Assembly: GCA_958296015.1 (NCBI GenBank)
Contig: CATQIH010000020.1
Span: 124,001-188,000, forward strand
Length of the DNA stretch: 64,000 nucleotides
DNA from: Cyclobacteriaceae bacterium
GTDB taxonomy: Bacteria; Bacteroidota; Bacteroidia; Cytophagales; Cyclobacteriaceae
Direction of reading: 5' to 3'
Shown: piece after piece, positions 36,618 to 47,300 of the stretch
Numbering within the stretch: position 1 is the first letter of the stretch
Layout: the number at the start of each line of letters is the position of its first letter
Notes under the pieces: generated by a model
The model's database searches: none
Told to the model about the DNA's origin: nothing
Seen by the model: the letters and a program-made list of their open reading frames with translations, nothing else
Program-made: the position numbers and the translations under genes

Positions 36618-36891
36618 ATTATAAATATTATACTATTATATATAACTATACGAACTTGTTATATTACATATGTAAGTTTTGCTCCAGTTAGCAACAAATT
36701 TTTCTGTGATCAACTGTATCCGTTAAAGTTTACTGTATTATAAAGAGTAGAACTTGTTGTATGTGCTATGTGATTGACTGATGGGTATTAAAAAAGCAGT
36801 AGTTTTATTAAACCAAATTATTTTCATGCCAAAGGTAATATCAGACCACAACAGGGCAGTATATAGCAAAAATAAGCTCCCTAAAAATAAA
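36618..36891. promoter_or_regulatory. Probable promoter region of the T9SS operon, with a 12-bp palindrome
   Basis: AT-rich DNA upstream of the fibre gene. It contains a perfect palindrome TTACATATGTAA (36664-36675), ~50 nt before the start, which could be an operator. No consensus promoter could be fixed with confidence. Confidence 0.35.
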
Positions 36892-36916
36892 AAAGAGACC
36901 TTTTGGGGAGGTCTCT
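36892..36916 (-). terminator. Terminator after the M1 peptidase gene
   Basis: Minus strand GAAGAGACC / GGTCTCTT stem with a TCCCCAAAA loop, then TTTTATTTTT. Confidence 0.88.
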
Positions 36917-36945
36917 TCACTAAAAAACAGTTATCAAGCAGCTGG

Positions 36946-38820
36946 TTACCGTTTGACTGCTTTACCTTCAAACGTAGTACCTTGTGCTTCCGGATATACA
37001 TTGTTGGTTCGGTCTGTATCTGCCATACGTTTGGAAGAGTCTATCTCTATGCTTTTGATCTGACTGACAGATTTGGGGATGCTCATCATATAGGTTGGAT
37101 ACACCCAAGGCCAGTCTTGTAATACCGTTCGCTTGATGTCTGTTTCGTTCTTTTTTTCACCCCACATGATCTGCATAGGAATGTAAAAAAGCTCACGACT
37201 GCCATCTTTGTAAGTAACCATCACATCCTGGGGCATGGGCATCAGCCCTATTCGTTCCAACAAAACATCTGTGTGATTGCCATTTTCTTCTACCGATTTT
37301 ACGGCATAGTCTATAGTGCGTGTGGTATAAACAAAGTATTCCAGATACCAGTCTAAGATCATGTCTGACTCTTTTTCCATCACTCTGATAAAAGTGGAAG
37401 CATCGGGATGTTTGAATTTCCATTCGCCAAAGTAGCGTCTCATGCCCTTGTCAAAAGTTTCCTGCCCGACAATATAGCTCAACTGATCCAGAAATACGGC
37501 TCCTTTGGAATACGATGCCAGCCCATAAGCTTGGTTGGTATTATAATGGTCGGCGTGGGTAATCAGTGGCTCTTCTTTTCCTGACTTCGCTAGAGCAAAG
37601 TAGCCAGCATAAGACCCGGTGTTTGGATTTCCTTCTTCCCCAAAAAAGCTTGCCATTACACGGTTGGAAGCATAGCTAGTAAAACCTTCATCCATCCAGG
37701 GGTACAAACTTTCGTTGGTAGCCAGCACACCCTGGTACCAGCTATGGATCAGCTCATGCACGGTGACACCTATCAGACTGGACATGGTACGGTGACCAGT
37801 GATTAGGGTAGCCATCGGGTATTCCATACCGCCATCGCCTCCCTGAATGACAGAATACTTGGCATAAGGATACTTTCCGAAGTTTTTGTTCATATACTGA
37901 AAAGCCTGAACCGTAAACTCCGGCAAGCGTTGCCAGTTTTCGGCCAATGTATCTGTCTGATAAAAGAAATGCAGTTCAGGACCGTCAGGCACCTGCGTTA
38001 TGGTATGTGTGTAGTCAGTATCTGCTGCCCACACAAAATCATGTACATTCTCCGCTTTAAAGTGATAGATGATTTTGCTACCGGAAGGCCGCTTTACTTT
38101 TTGCTCTGCTTTGGCATAGCCGTGGCCTATTTCCTGTGGATTCTGAAGTATCCCACTGGCAGCTACTGTGTAAGCAGAGTCGATGGCAATTTTCACGTCA
38201 AAATCTCCCCAAACACCATAAAACTCTCTCCCGATGTAAGGATCAGGATGCCAGCCATCTACATCATATTCTGCCATTTTGGGGAACCACTGCGCCATAG
38301 AATATTCTATACCTTCTGCGTTGTCTCTTCCCGAGCGGCGTATCTGTAAAGGTACCTGCCCATTGAATTCCATCTCAAAAACGGCTTTACCACCTGGCAG
38401 AATAAGTTTGGCAAGTGTGACTGTCAGGATAGTTTCTTCGGTTTCGGAGTTCAGTGCTTTTCCATCTTGTTTTAGCGAAGTGATCTTAAGATAACCTATT
38501 TCATCTTCTTTCAGGTAATGTATCCGGTCGCTGACCCGTGGGTCGGCATCTTCAATGGTGAGTGAGCGTATATCCATCATACTGCCTGGCTGAAAAGCAT
38601 TGAAGTACAAATGATAATATACTTTTGTAAGTGTATCAGGCGAGTTGTTATGGTAAGTTAGTTTTTGCGTTCCTGTAAACTGATTGGTATTCACATCCAT
38701 ATTGATGTTCATCTGGTATTCAACTTTTTGCTGCCAGTAATTTACCTGGGCAGAAGCATGATGAAACATCAGCATAGTACACATGCAGGCCAATGCTGCG
38801 AGTAACGGATATCTTTTCAT
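36946..38820 (-). CDS. M1-family metallopeptidase (aminopeptidase N-like), exported
   Basis: A 624-aa zinc peptidase with signal peptide (LLAALACMCTMLMFHHASAQ). The N-terminal beta domain (QLTYHNNSPDTLTKVYYHLYFNAF) is followed by the gluzincin core: the exopeptidase-type motif is GGDGGMEYPM (in place of GAMEN), and the HExxH zinc site is VHELIHSWYQGVLATNESLYPWMDEGFTSY, with the third ligand Glu 18 residues on. The substrate is probably peptides in the periplasm. Monocistronic, with a clear terminator. Confidence 0.94.
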   Translation of the reverse strand: MKRYPLLAALACMCTMLMFHHASAQVNYWQQKVEYQMNINMDVNTNQFTGTQKLTYHNNSPDTLTKVYYHLYFNAFQPGSMMDIRSLTIEDADPRVSDRIHYLKEDEIGYLKITSLKQDGKALNSETEETILTVTLAKLILPGGKAVFEMEFNGQVPLQIRRSGRDNAEGIEYSMAQWFPKMAEYDVDGWHPDPYIGREFYGVWGDFDVKIAIDSAYTVAASGILQNPQEIGHGYAKAEQKVKRPSGSKIIYHFKAENVHDFVWAADTDYTHTITQVPDGPELHFFYQTDTLAENWQRLPEFTVQAFQYMNKNFGKYPYAKYSVIQGGDGGMEYPMATLITGHRTMSSLIGVTVHELIHSWYQGVLATNESLYPWMDEGFTSYASNRVMASFFGEEGNPNTGSYAGYFALAKSGKEEPLITHADHYNTNQAYGLASYSKGAVFLDQLSYIVGQETFDKGMRRYFGEWKFKHPDASTFIRVMEKESDMILDWYLEYFVYTTRTIDYAVKSVEENGNHTDVLLERIGLMPMPQDVMVTYKDGSRELFYIPMQIMWGEKKNETDIKRTVLQDWPWVYPTYMMSIPKSVSQIKSIEIDSSKRMADTDRTNNVYPEAQGTTFEGKAVKR

Positions 38821-38881
38821 AGATTGTATTGGTCAATTAACAAAACATGAAGTTAGGCTGTAATTTTATAAACTACAACCG

Positions 38882-40360
38882 TTACTTATGGGCCAGTTCG
38901 GCGGAAGCAGGCTTTATGGTATGAGAAAGCCTGTTTTTGGTATTGGCAGATGACCATTCTACCTGATATTTATCTTGATTTTTATGCCAAAACTCTTCTA
39001 CAAAGCTCAATTGCATGGTAGAAAGCATTGGATATCTTGAAGGTATCTGTTCTCTAATCGCTTTGTTGTAGCGCATATATATACCAAAATCACGTGGGTA
39101 TTTTTCAGGTTTCATACCCAGAAACTGACCGCTTTTTTTAGCATAGTTCAGCATGTTTTTCCAATGTTCAATAGGTGTCAGCCCAAGGCTGTCGGCACCA
39201 TGAGAGAGCAGCATCATGTAAATATCATCGTATGGATGCACGCTTTGCAGATAGCTTTCTACAGCATTGGCAGAATGATCTGTGTTGAATACCATCCAGT
39301 AAGGCACAGCACCTGTTTTTAAGGTCCAGAAGGGTTCATGTATTGCGAAGCATTCTATCAGCAGCTTGTTGGCAGGTATCTTTCGTTGCCGGTACCACTC
39401 GCGGTAGAGGTCTGCCACCATCGGGCTTGGCGCATGAGGATCATCAAAGGTAATCTGTTCTACCTGAAAGTACTGGGTGGAGGCAAAATTCCTAATATCT
39501 TCTAGCAGACCGGATGCAAACCCCCACTCTGCTTCGGGGCTTTCGCCATCTGGCTGAGGAGCATCCCAGGTATAGTATGGAGAATTTTCTCTTCGCAGAA
39601 AATCTATGATGCGGTTGCTTCCCGAATAATATTCATCCGGCATAAGCCCGCCACTACCGCCAAACTGAAACACCTGGCGATCGCTTAACCTGACAGTAGG
39701 CCAAGAATACTGACAGTCGATGACCAGCAATTTACCTCCAGGCATCAGTTTTTCGCGGATAAACTTTTCATAGATAGGATCCAGCCTTGTCTTTTTTACT
39801 CTGAAATAAGTGATATAATCCAGATGAAGCCTATCCTGGTTGGGGTCGGTCATGTGGTGCAGTTGTATATGCGGGTTATTTTTCAGCAGTTCTTCTCCAT
39901 AAGGAAAAGCCCAGTCCATGGTCTTCTTTGGTATGTCCTTATGGATACGAGGCTTTCGTACTGGAATGAGAAATGTCTGAGGTAGCCAGGGAATACCAAG
40001 AGCCGCATATAGATGCACCAGTGCACCATTGGATGAGCCGATGGCAATAGCCGGATAGTTTTTTTCCGGATAATTTCTGGTAACCCACTTATCGAACGCT
40101 GCTACATCAACATCTTTAATGTGTGAAGGCTGCACGGCATCTAGCGGACCACTGGCAGAATACAGTTTTTCTTTCCAAAGATCAGGTATCACGTCTATCA
40201 CAGAAGCAAGCAGTTCGCTGGAAGGCATACTGCCCGTACCTTTGAAATCTTTGCCCTTCAGGTAGTGGCTCAGAGAGGTAAACATAGCAGTGGAAGAATC
40301 GTATCCGGCAATAAAGTTAGGTCTGCTTTTTCCTATGGCACGATAACCAGGTCTTTTCAT
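38882..40360 (-). CDS. Unrecognised protein, N-terminal alpha/beta-hydrolase-like
   Basis: A 492-aa soluble protein without signal peptide. I do not recognise the family. The segment YPAIAIGSSNGALVHLYAALGIPWLPQTFL has a nucleophile-elbow-like GSSNGA as in alpha/beta hydrolases. A later part (GGKLLVIDCQYSWPTVRLSDRQVFQFGGSGGLMPDEYY) could be Rossmann-like. It is well folded in composition and of normal codon use, so it is a real gene. It lies between the M1 peptidase and the oxidoreductase on the same strand. Confidence 0.7.
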   Translation of the reverse strand: MKRPGYRAIGKSRPNFIAGYDSSTAMFTSLSHYLKGKDFKGTGSMPSSELLASVIDVIPDLWKEKLYSASGPLDAVQPSHIKDVDVAAFDKWVTRNYPEKNYPAIAIGSSNGALVHLYAALGIPWLPQTFLIPVRKPRIHKDIPKKTMDWAFPYGEELLKNNPHIQLHHMTDPNQDRLHLDYITYFRVKKTRLDPIYEKFIREKLMPGGKLLVIDCQYSWPTVRLSDRQVFQFGGSGGLMPDEYYSGSNRIIDFLRRENSPYYTWDAPQPDGESPEAEWGFASGLLEDIRNFASTQYFQVEQITFDDPHAPSPMVADLYREWYRQRKIPANKLLIECFAIHEPFWTLKTGAVPYWMVFNTDHSANAVESYLQSVHPYDDIYMMLLSHGADSLGLTPIEHWKNMLNYAKKSGQFLGMKPEKYPRDFGIYMRYNKAIREQIPSRYPMLSTMQLSFVEEFWHKNQDKYQVEWSSANTKNRLSHTIKPASAELAHK

Positions 40361-40447
40361 ATAATTGTGTACATTTTAATTAGATTTTATATTTTAACGA
40401 AGTAAAAAACAACTTTGTTTTATCCCAACAGTTAGGTACTAAACAAA

Positions 40448-40473
40448 CAACGCCGCTAAGTCTGGCGGCGTTG
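40448..40473 (-). terminator. Terminator after the MDR oxidoreductase gene
   Basis: CAACGCCGC / GCGGCGTTG 9-bp perfect stem; on the minus strand it is followed by TTTGTTT. Confidence 0.85.
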
Positions 40474-40497
40474 TCAGGTCAGCTAATATAGAAGCTG

Positions 40498-41493
40498 CTA
40501 TACTTCCACAATCATTTTCCCCTGGTTTTTTCCAGAGAATAGGCCAAGAAATGCTTCAGGCAACCGGTCGAACCCTTTGATGATGGTTTCGGTAAACTTC
40601 AATTTGCCTTCTTTTACCCAGGTGCTCAGTTGCTGCAATCCTTCGGGAAAGCGATCCTGGTAGTTGCTAACAATAAAGCCTTTCATCAACACGCTACGGG
40701 TAAGCAGCATTGGCTGGATACGCGGCCCAACCGGTGTCTTTTCTGCATTGTATAATGAAATCTGTCCGCACAATGCAATACGTGCATGAAAGTTCAGGTT
40801 CATAATCACCGCATCGGATATTTCTCCTCCTACGTTGTCGAAGTATACATCCACACCATCAGGGCACGCTTTGGCTACGGCCGCTTTCATATCCTGATTA
40901 GTCTTGTAGTTGATGCCTTCATCGTACCCAAAATCTTTTTTTAAAGAAGCGATTTTTTCATCGGAACCGGCAATGCCTACCACATGGCAGCCTTGTATTT
41001 TGGCAATCTGCCCTACCACCAATCCTACAGCTCCTGCGGCACCTGATACCACTACTGTTTCACCTTTTTTTGGTTGACCGATATCCATTAGGCCAAAATA
41101 AGCGGTAAGCCCCGTCATACCCAGCACGCTCAGGTAATAGTGCAGAGGTATTTGACCGCCTTCTACTTTTCGCAGCCCTTTGGCTTTAATGATTGCTTCT
41201 GTTGCCCAGGGCAGGTCGCCCATGATCATATCACCTGCTTTGAACTGGTCGTCTTTGCTTTGTAATACCTCGGTTACTACGCCACCACGGATGGGCTTGC
41301 CCACTTCGTATGGCGGCACGTATGACTTTGTATCGTTCATACGACCACGCATATAAGGGTCTACAGAGAAGTATTTGCCCTTGACATGTATCTCGCCATC
41401 CTGAAGCGCGCCCAGAGATTTTTCTTCAATTTTGAAATTGTTCTGATCGGGTTCGCCTTCGGGCCTTGAAGCCAATATAACTTGCTTTGCCAT
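40498..41493 (-). CDS. NADP-dependent zinc-free MDR oxidoreductase (PTGR/CurA-like)
   Basis: A 331-aa medium-chain reductase of the leukotriene B4 dehydrogenase/CurA type, which reduces activated C=C bonds with NADPH. Features: VILASRPEGEPDQNNFKIEE at the N-terminus, the GKYFSVDPYMRGRM segment, the Rossmann motif VVVSGAAGAVGLVVGQIAK and the family motif DVYFDNVGGEISDAV. Zinc-binding cysteines are absent, as in this subgroup. Monocistronic. Confidence 0.94.
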   Translation of the reverse strand: MAKQVILASRPEGEPDQNNFKIEEKSLGALQDGEIHVKGKYFSVDPYMRGRMNDTKSYVPPYEVGKPIRGGVVTEVLQSKDDQFKAGDMIMGDLPWATEAIIKAKGLRKVEGGQIPLHYYLSVLGMTGLTAYFGLMDIGQPKKGETVVVSGAAGAVGLVVGQIAKIQGCHVVGIAGSDEKIASLKKDFGYDEGINYKTNQDMKAAVAKACPDGVDVYFDNVGGEISDAVIMNLNFHARIALCGQISLYNAEKTPVGPRIQPMLLTRSVLMKGFIVSNYQDRFPEGLQQLSTWVKEGKLKFTETIIKGFDRLPEAFLGLFSGKNQGKMIVEV

Positions 41494-41595
41494 GATTAAA
41501 GTTTGTTTACAGTAGACCTGTTCTTTACAAACAATAATCTACGGGATATATGTAAAGAGGTTTGTAGAACAAAGGGCTGGTCCTGTCTAATAACA

Positions 41596-42579
41596 TCAGG
41601 AAGCTGATTGCCACATGGTTTTTAGGGTTTGCAGATCGCGTTTCATACTGTCAAATACCACTTGTGGTTGCACAGACAAATTATCATTTCCTTTTTCTGC
41701 ACCACCCAGGTCGTATTCCATATGCAAACAAAAGGGCACTTGTATCTTGTATTTTTTCAAAAGGCTGAAATAAGCCGGAAAGTCTACCATTCCTTCACCG
41801 AGCGGTGTATTTTGCACCTGCCATTTTCCATCCTGCTTTGTCCATTTGAAATCTTTAATAACAACAGTTTTGATATAAGGATGAATCAGGCGAAGCCCGT
41901 TTTTCCACGATAAACCACCTTCTACGGTAGCATGGCGGATGTCATACTGCACACCCATATGCGTATGATCTGTCAGCTTAATCATATCCCACAACTCCCA
42001 GATAGAGGCACCCATGCGTTCTCCTGCATGGTTTTGATAACAACCTGTCAGAGATAGCTTTTTGTTGAGCTGAGACAATTTTTTCAATTGCTGCTGATAG
42101 TGTTTAATTGACTCCGGAATGCTTTTATCTTCCAGGTAGTTGTACCAATTCATACGGTAGTATTTTATTCCCAGTGGTGCAGCAGTTTCTAGTACTTTAA
42201 GATCAGTAGCATTTTCTGCACTTTCAATAGCAGTGGTCATCAGCAGCGGTTTGAGTCCTGCTGACTGTATAGCGCTGACAGCCTTAGGCAGGTCTGTTTC
42301 TACCCGTTCGGGAAGTACATGCCCGCCAGGCCTTACGGTCAGGTCTACACCATCAAACCCCATATCAGCGGCAGCCTGTGCCATCTCAGAGTAATTCAGA
42401 AATTGCAGGTGTTTGGAAAAGATATATATTTCCGGAGTGAAAGCTACTTCACCAGATAACGCTGCTTTATGCAAAGTAGATTTTTCATGATGCTCAAAAG
42501 ATGCAAAAGGCATGGCAGCACTCAAAAGTGCAGTTTGTCTGATAAAATTTCTTCGGTTTAGGGGATTGTCTGGCCTCAT
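41596..42579 (-). CDS. Tat-exported sugar phosphate isomerase/epimerase-like TIM-barrel protein
   Basis: A 327-aa xylose-isomerase-like TIM barrel (AP endonuclease family 2). The start is set at 42579 (MRPDNPLNRRNFIRQTALLSAAMPF), which gives a twin-arginine signal; the longer ORF adds an unlikely 40 residues. Barrel motifs are MAQAAADMGFDGVDLTVRPGGHV, MGVQYDIRHATVEGG, TVVIKDFKWTKQDG and VPFCLHMEYDLGG, carrying likely metal ligands Glu, Asp, His and Glu. Substrate unknown; many relatives act on sugars or inositol. Confidence 0.88.
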   Translation of the reverse strand: MRPDNPLNRRNFIRQTALLSAAMPFASFEHHEKSTLHKAALSGEVAFTPEIYIFSKHLQFLNYSEMAQAAADMGFDGVDLTVRPGGHVLPERVETDLPKAVSAIQSAGLKPLLMTTAIESAENATDLKVLETAAPLGIKYYRMNWYNYLEDKSIPESIKHYQQQLKKLSQLNKKLSLTGCYQNHAGERMGASIWELWDMIKLTDHTHMGVQYDIRHATVEGGLSWKNGLRLIHPYIKTVVIKDFKWTKQDGKWQVQNTPLGEGMVDFPAYFSLLKKYKIQVPFCLHMEYDLGGAEKGNDNLSVQPQVVFDSMKRDLQTLKTMWQSAS

Positions 42580-42704
42580 ATAAGCAAATTTAGCAGATTG
42601 ATATTGTAATATAATAAAAAGAGGCATAAGCAAAAAAAGCCTGCATACGGCTGAAGGCTTTTTCAGAAATACACAGGCTACTGAATTTTTACTGCTCAAT
42701 TGCT

Positions 42705-44369
<1,665 letters not shown>

Positions 44370-44537
44370 CTAAGTCGGATCTCCGTTTTGCTGCTTCTGT
44401 ACTTCCATATCAACAATATAATAGCGGCTAAAAGTTTGTTTATGATACCCGTTTCGTCAGCATTGGGCTAAGTATATTGGTAAGGAAGATCATATAAGTC
44501 ACTTCTGCTAGTATGTTTCAGAAAAAGGCCATGCGCG

Positions 44538-45512
44538 CTACATCTTCCGATCAATGGTATAGCGTAAAAGTTGCAGTAGCGAATCCTTGTATGCAGAATC
44601 GGGATACGGTAGGATCAGTTGCTGCGCTTCTTCATAATACTGATGCATGGCACGGGTAGCATAGGCGATTCCGCCCGATATATTGACAAATTTGATGACT
44701 TCTGCTACCTTCTCTGGCTTGTTGCTCTGGTTTTTGATAATGTAGATAATTCTGCGCCGCTCTGTCCAGGATGCCTGCTGCAAGGCGTAAATCAGGGGCA
44801 GGGTTATCTTTTTTTCTTTGATATCAATGCCTACCGGCTTGCCAATTTTCGCATCGCCATAATCGAAGAGATCATCTTTGATCTGAAAGGCAATACCAAC
44901 TTTTTCTCCAAAAACACGCATGTTTTCTATGGCATCCGGACCAGCACCGTTAGAAGCCGCTCCAACGGCACAACACGAACTGATAAGAGAAGCTGTCTTC
45001 TGGCGGATGATCTCAAAATACACTTCCTCGGTGATGTCCAGCTTACGGGCTTTTTCTATTTGCAGCAGTTCTCCTTCACTCATTTCGCGCACAGCATTAG
45101 AAACGATTTGTAGCAGGTGGTAATCGCCATAATCTACCGATAGCAGCAGCCCTCTTGCCAGCAGGTAATTGCCTGCCAGCACGGCCACTTTATTTTTCCA
45201 CAAGGCATTCACAGAAAAAAAACCGCGGCGCATGTTGGAGTCGTCCACCACGTCATCGTGCACGAGGGTAGCGGTATGCAGTAGTTCTATAAGTGCAGCA
45301 CCCCGGTAAGTGGCTTCGGTGATCTGGCCCGTCATGCCAGCAGTGAGAAACACAAACATGGGTCGCAGTTGCTTGCCTTTCCGCTTCACAATAAAGCCCA
45401 TGATCTTATCGAGCAGCAGCACCCGGCTTTTCATAAACCCGCGAAACTTCTTGTTGAAGGTACCCATTTCTTCTTGAATGGGTGCTTGAATTTCTCGAAC
45501 TATTTGGCTCAT
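44538..45512 (-). CDS. Polyprenyl (all-trans) diphosphate synthase
   Basis: A 324-aa long-chain prenyl transferase that builds the quinone side chain from IPP and an allylic diphosphate. The first Asp-rich motif is LVHDDVVDDSNMRRG (DDxxD) and the second is FQIKDDLFDYG. GKQLRPMFVFLTAG is the IPP-binding start. It resembles IspB/octaprenyl or heptaprenyl synthases; the Bacteroidota quinone is usually MK-7, so a heptaprenyl product is plausible. Divergent from the alpha/beta hydrolase gene. Confidence 0.93.
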   Translation of the reverse strand: MSQIVREIQAPIQEEMGTFNKKFRGFMKSRVLLLDKIMGFIVKRKGKQLRPMFVFLTAGMTGQITEATYRGAALIELLHTATLVHDDVVDDSNMRRGFFSVNALWKNKVAVLAGNYLLARGLLLSVDYGDYHLLQIVSNAVREMSEGELLQIEKARKLDITEEVYFEIIRQKTASLISSCCAVGAASNGAGPDAIENMRVFGEKVGIAFQIKDDLFDYGDAKIGKPVGIDIKEKKITLPLIYALQQASWTERRRIIYIIKNQSNKPEKVAEVIKFVNISGGIAYATRAMHQYYEEAQQLILPYPDSAYKDSLLQLLRYTIDRKM

Positions 45513-45663
45513 AGGTATAGCACAATATTACCATCTAAACGACCTAATCCAAAACAGAAATGCTTTTCGGGGATATTTTCCATCCTTTTTTTTTATAATG
45601 GCCATTGAAGAGTATTTTAGTAGAAATTTTTGTAGCAGACTACACAACTCAACTTTTTCAACT

Positions 45664-46524
45664 ATGGATATACTTAGAATTCGTTATCCGGAACCTATTC
45701 CATCCGTACACGACGACATGCCCATCAACTATGATATGCGTTACCTGCCCGACCACTCGCCAAAGCCGGTCATTGTTTTTGTACATGGCTTTAAAGGCTT
45801 CAAAGACTGGGGCTATTTCGACCTGATGGCTGATGGTTTTGCCGACGCAGGCTTCGTATTTATCAAGTTAAACCTTTCACACAACGGCACTACCACAGAC
45901 CAGCCAACAGAATTTGTAGACCTCGAAGCTTTTGGCAACAACAACTTCAGCAAAGAACTGGACGATATCGGTACCATCATCGATTATGTCAATGCACCTG
46001 ACTTTAGCCTTCCGGATACTGAATTTGACAGAAGCCGTATTTTTCTGGTAGGTCATAGCCGGGGTGGTTCGCTGGCTATTCTCAAAGCCAACGAAGACAT
46101 GCGGGTAAAGGCCCTTGTTACGCTGGCTGCCGTCACCAACCTGGAGAAACGCTGGCACAAATCCGTACTCTCCGAATGGAAAGAAGCCGGCGTGCATTAT
46201 GTAGAGAATACCCGCACCGGCCAGACCATGCCGCTGTACTATCAGATTGTAGACGATTATTTTCAACACCGCGACAGGCTGGATGTGGAGCAGGCCATCG
46301 GAAAGATCCATGTGCCATTTCTAGCTTTTCACGGATCATCCGACGAAACTGTGCCTGCCACTATGGTGTATGATATAGAAAAAAGTGGCCCTCATGCGCA
46401 GATAGAGCTAATCAAAGATGCAGGGCATACTTTCGGTGGCGGACATCCCTACCAGGAGCGTAAATTGCCAGTCGATGTGGCACACATTGTAGAAAAAAGT
46501 ATTGCGTTTTTTAAAACAGTATAA
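45664..46524 (+). CDS. Alpha/beta hydrolase (dienelactone-hydrolase-like serine hydrolase)
   Basis: A ~286-aa cytoplasmic serine hydrolase. The oxyanion motif is VIVFVHGFKGFKDWG, the nucleophile Ser in LVGHSRGGSLAI (GHSRG), the Asp in LAFHGSSDETVPATM and the His in DAGHTFGGGHPYQ. A start at MDILRIRYPEP (45664) suits the family better than the listed 45598 ATG. Substrate is unknown. It precedes the DUF6503-like gene by 11 nt, so co-transcription is likely. Confidence 0.9.
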   Translation: MDILRIRYPEPIPSVHDDMPINYDMRYLPDHSPKPVIVFVHGFKGFKDWGYFDLMADGFADAGFVFIKLNLSHNGTTTDQPTEFVDLEAFGNNNFSKELDDIGTIIDYVNAPDFSLPDTEFDRSRIFLVGHSRGGSLAILKANEDMRVKALVTLAAVTNLEKRWHKSVLSEWKEAGVHYVENTRTGQTMPLYYQIVDDYFQHRDRLDVEQAIGKIHVPFLAFHGSSDETVPATMVYDIEKSGPHAQIELIKDAGHTFGGGHPYQERKLPVDVAHIVEKSIAFFKTV

Positions 46525-46535
46525 CCAATCATAAT

Positions 46536-47282
46536 ATGTGGTATTACCCCCTAATTTTGCTATCTGTCTGGCTTTTACTTATGGTAAGCTCCTGCCAGGG
46601 CCCTTCGGAGGCGGAGCAAATCGTCAAAAAATCAGTCAATGCCCATGGCGGAGACCAGTATGCGCACGCGGCGATTGGCTTCAAATTTCGCGACAGGCAA
46701 TACCAGGCTATGCTCAACCAGGGACGTTTTCTGTACGAAAGCACTTTTCAAGACTCTACAGGCAATAATGTACACGATTCGCTCAGCAATAAAGGTTACA
46801 CCAGAATCGTGAATGGCCAGCAACAAAGCCTGTCAGAAAAAGACAGCATTGCCTTTGCCAATTCCCTTAATTCGGTGATCTATTTTGCCTTGCTTCCCTA
46901 CTTTCTGAATGATCCGGCTGCCAACAAAGAGTTGCTGGGCACCGATACCATTAAAGGCTTACCTTATTATGAGATCAAGGTTACTTTTGCAGAGAAAAAA
47001 GGTGGAAAGGATTTTCAGGATGAGTATGTCTACTGGATTCAGCATGATACCTTTACGATGGATTATTTTGCTTACAGCTATCATACCGAAGGAGGCGGCA
47101 CCCGCTTTCGGGAAGCATACAACACCAGGGGTGTCGATGGCATACGCTTCGCCGACTATATCAACTACGAAGCAACGGTCAAAGAATTTGCTTTGCAGGA
47201 TTACGACTCGCTGTTTGAAGCCGGACAGGTAAAGGAGTTTTCCAGCATCAAACTAGAACAGGTGACGGTAGAAAATATCTAG
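46536..47282 (+). CDS. DUF6503-like lipoprotein
   Basis: A 248-aa predicted lipoprotein (lipobox LMVSSC). It begins, after the lipobox, with IVKKSVNAHGGDQYAHAAIGFKFRDRQYQAM, the typical start of Bacteroidota DUF6503-type proteins. Later segments (LLGTDTIKGLPYYEIKVTF, YVYWIQHDTFTMDYFAYSY) suggest a LolA/LolB-like beta fold that may bind lipids. Function is unknown. It converges with the Wzc-like gene. Confidence 0.8.
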   Translation: MWYYPLILLSVWLLLMVSSCQGPSEAEQIVKKSVNAHGGDQYAHAAIGFKFRDRQYQAMLNQGRFLYESTFQDSTGNNVHDSLSNKGYTRIVNGQQQSLSEKDSIAFANSLNSVIYFALLPYFLNDPAANKELLGTDTIKGLPYYEIKVTFAEKKGGKDFQDEYVYWIQHDTFTMDYFAYSYHTEGGGTRFREAYNTRGVDGIRFADYINYEATVKEFALQDYDSLFEAGQVKEFSSIKLEQVTVENI

Positions 47283-47300
47283 TGATTGCTGTTCAGCACA

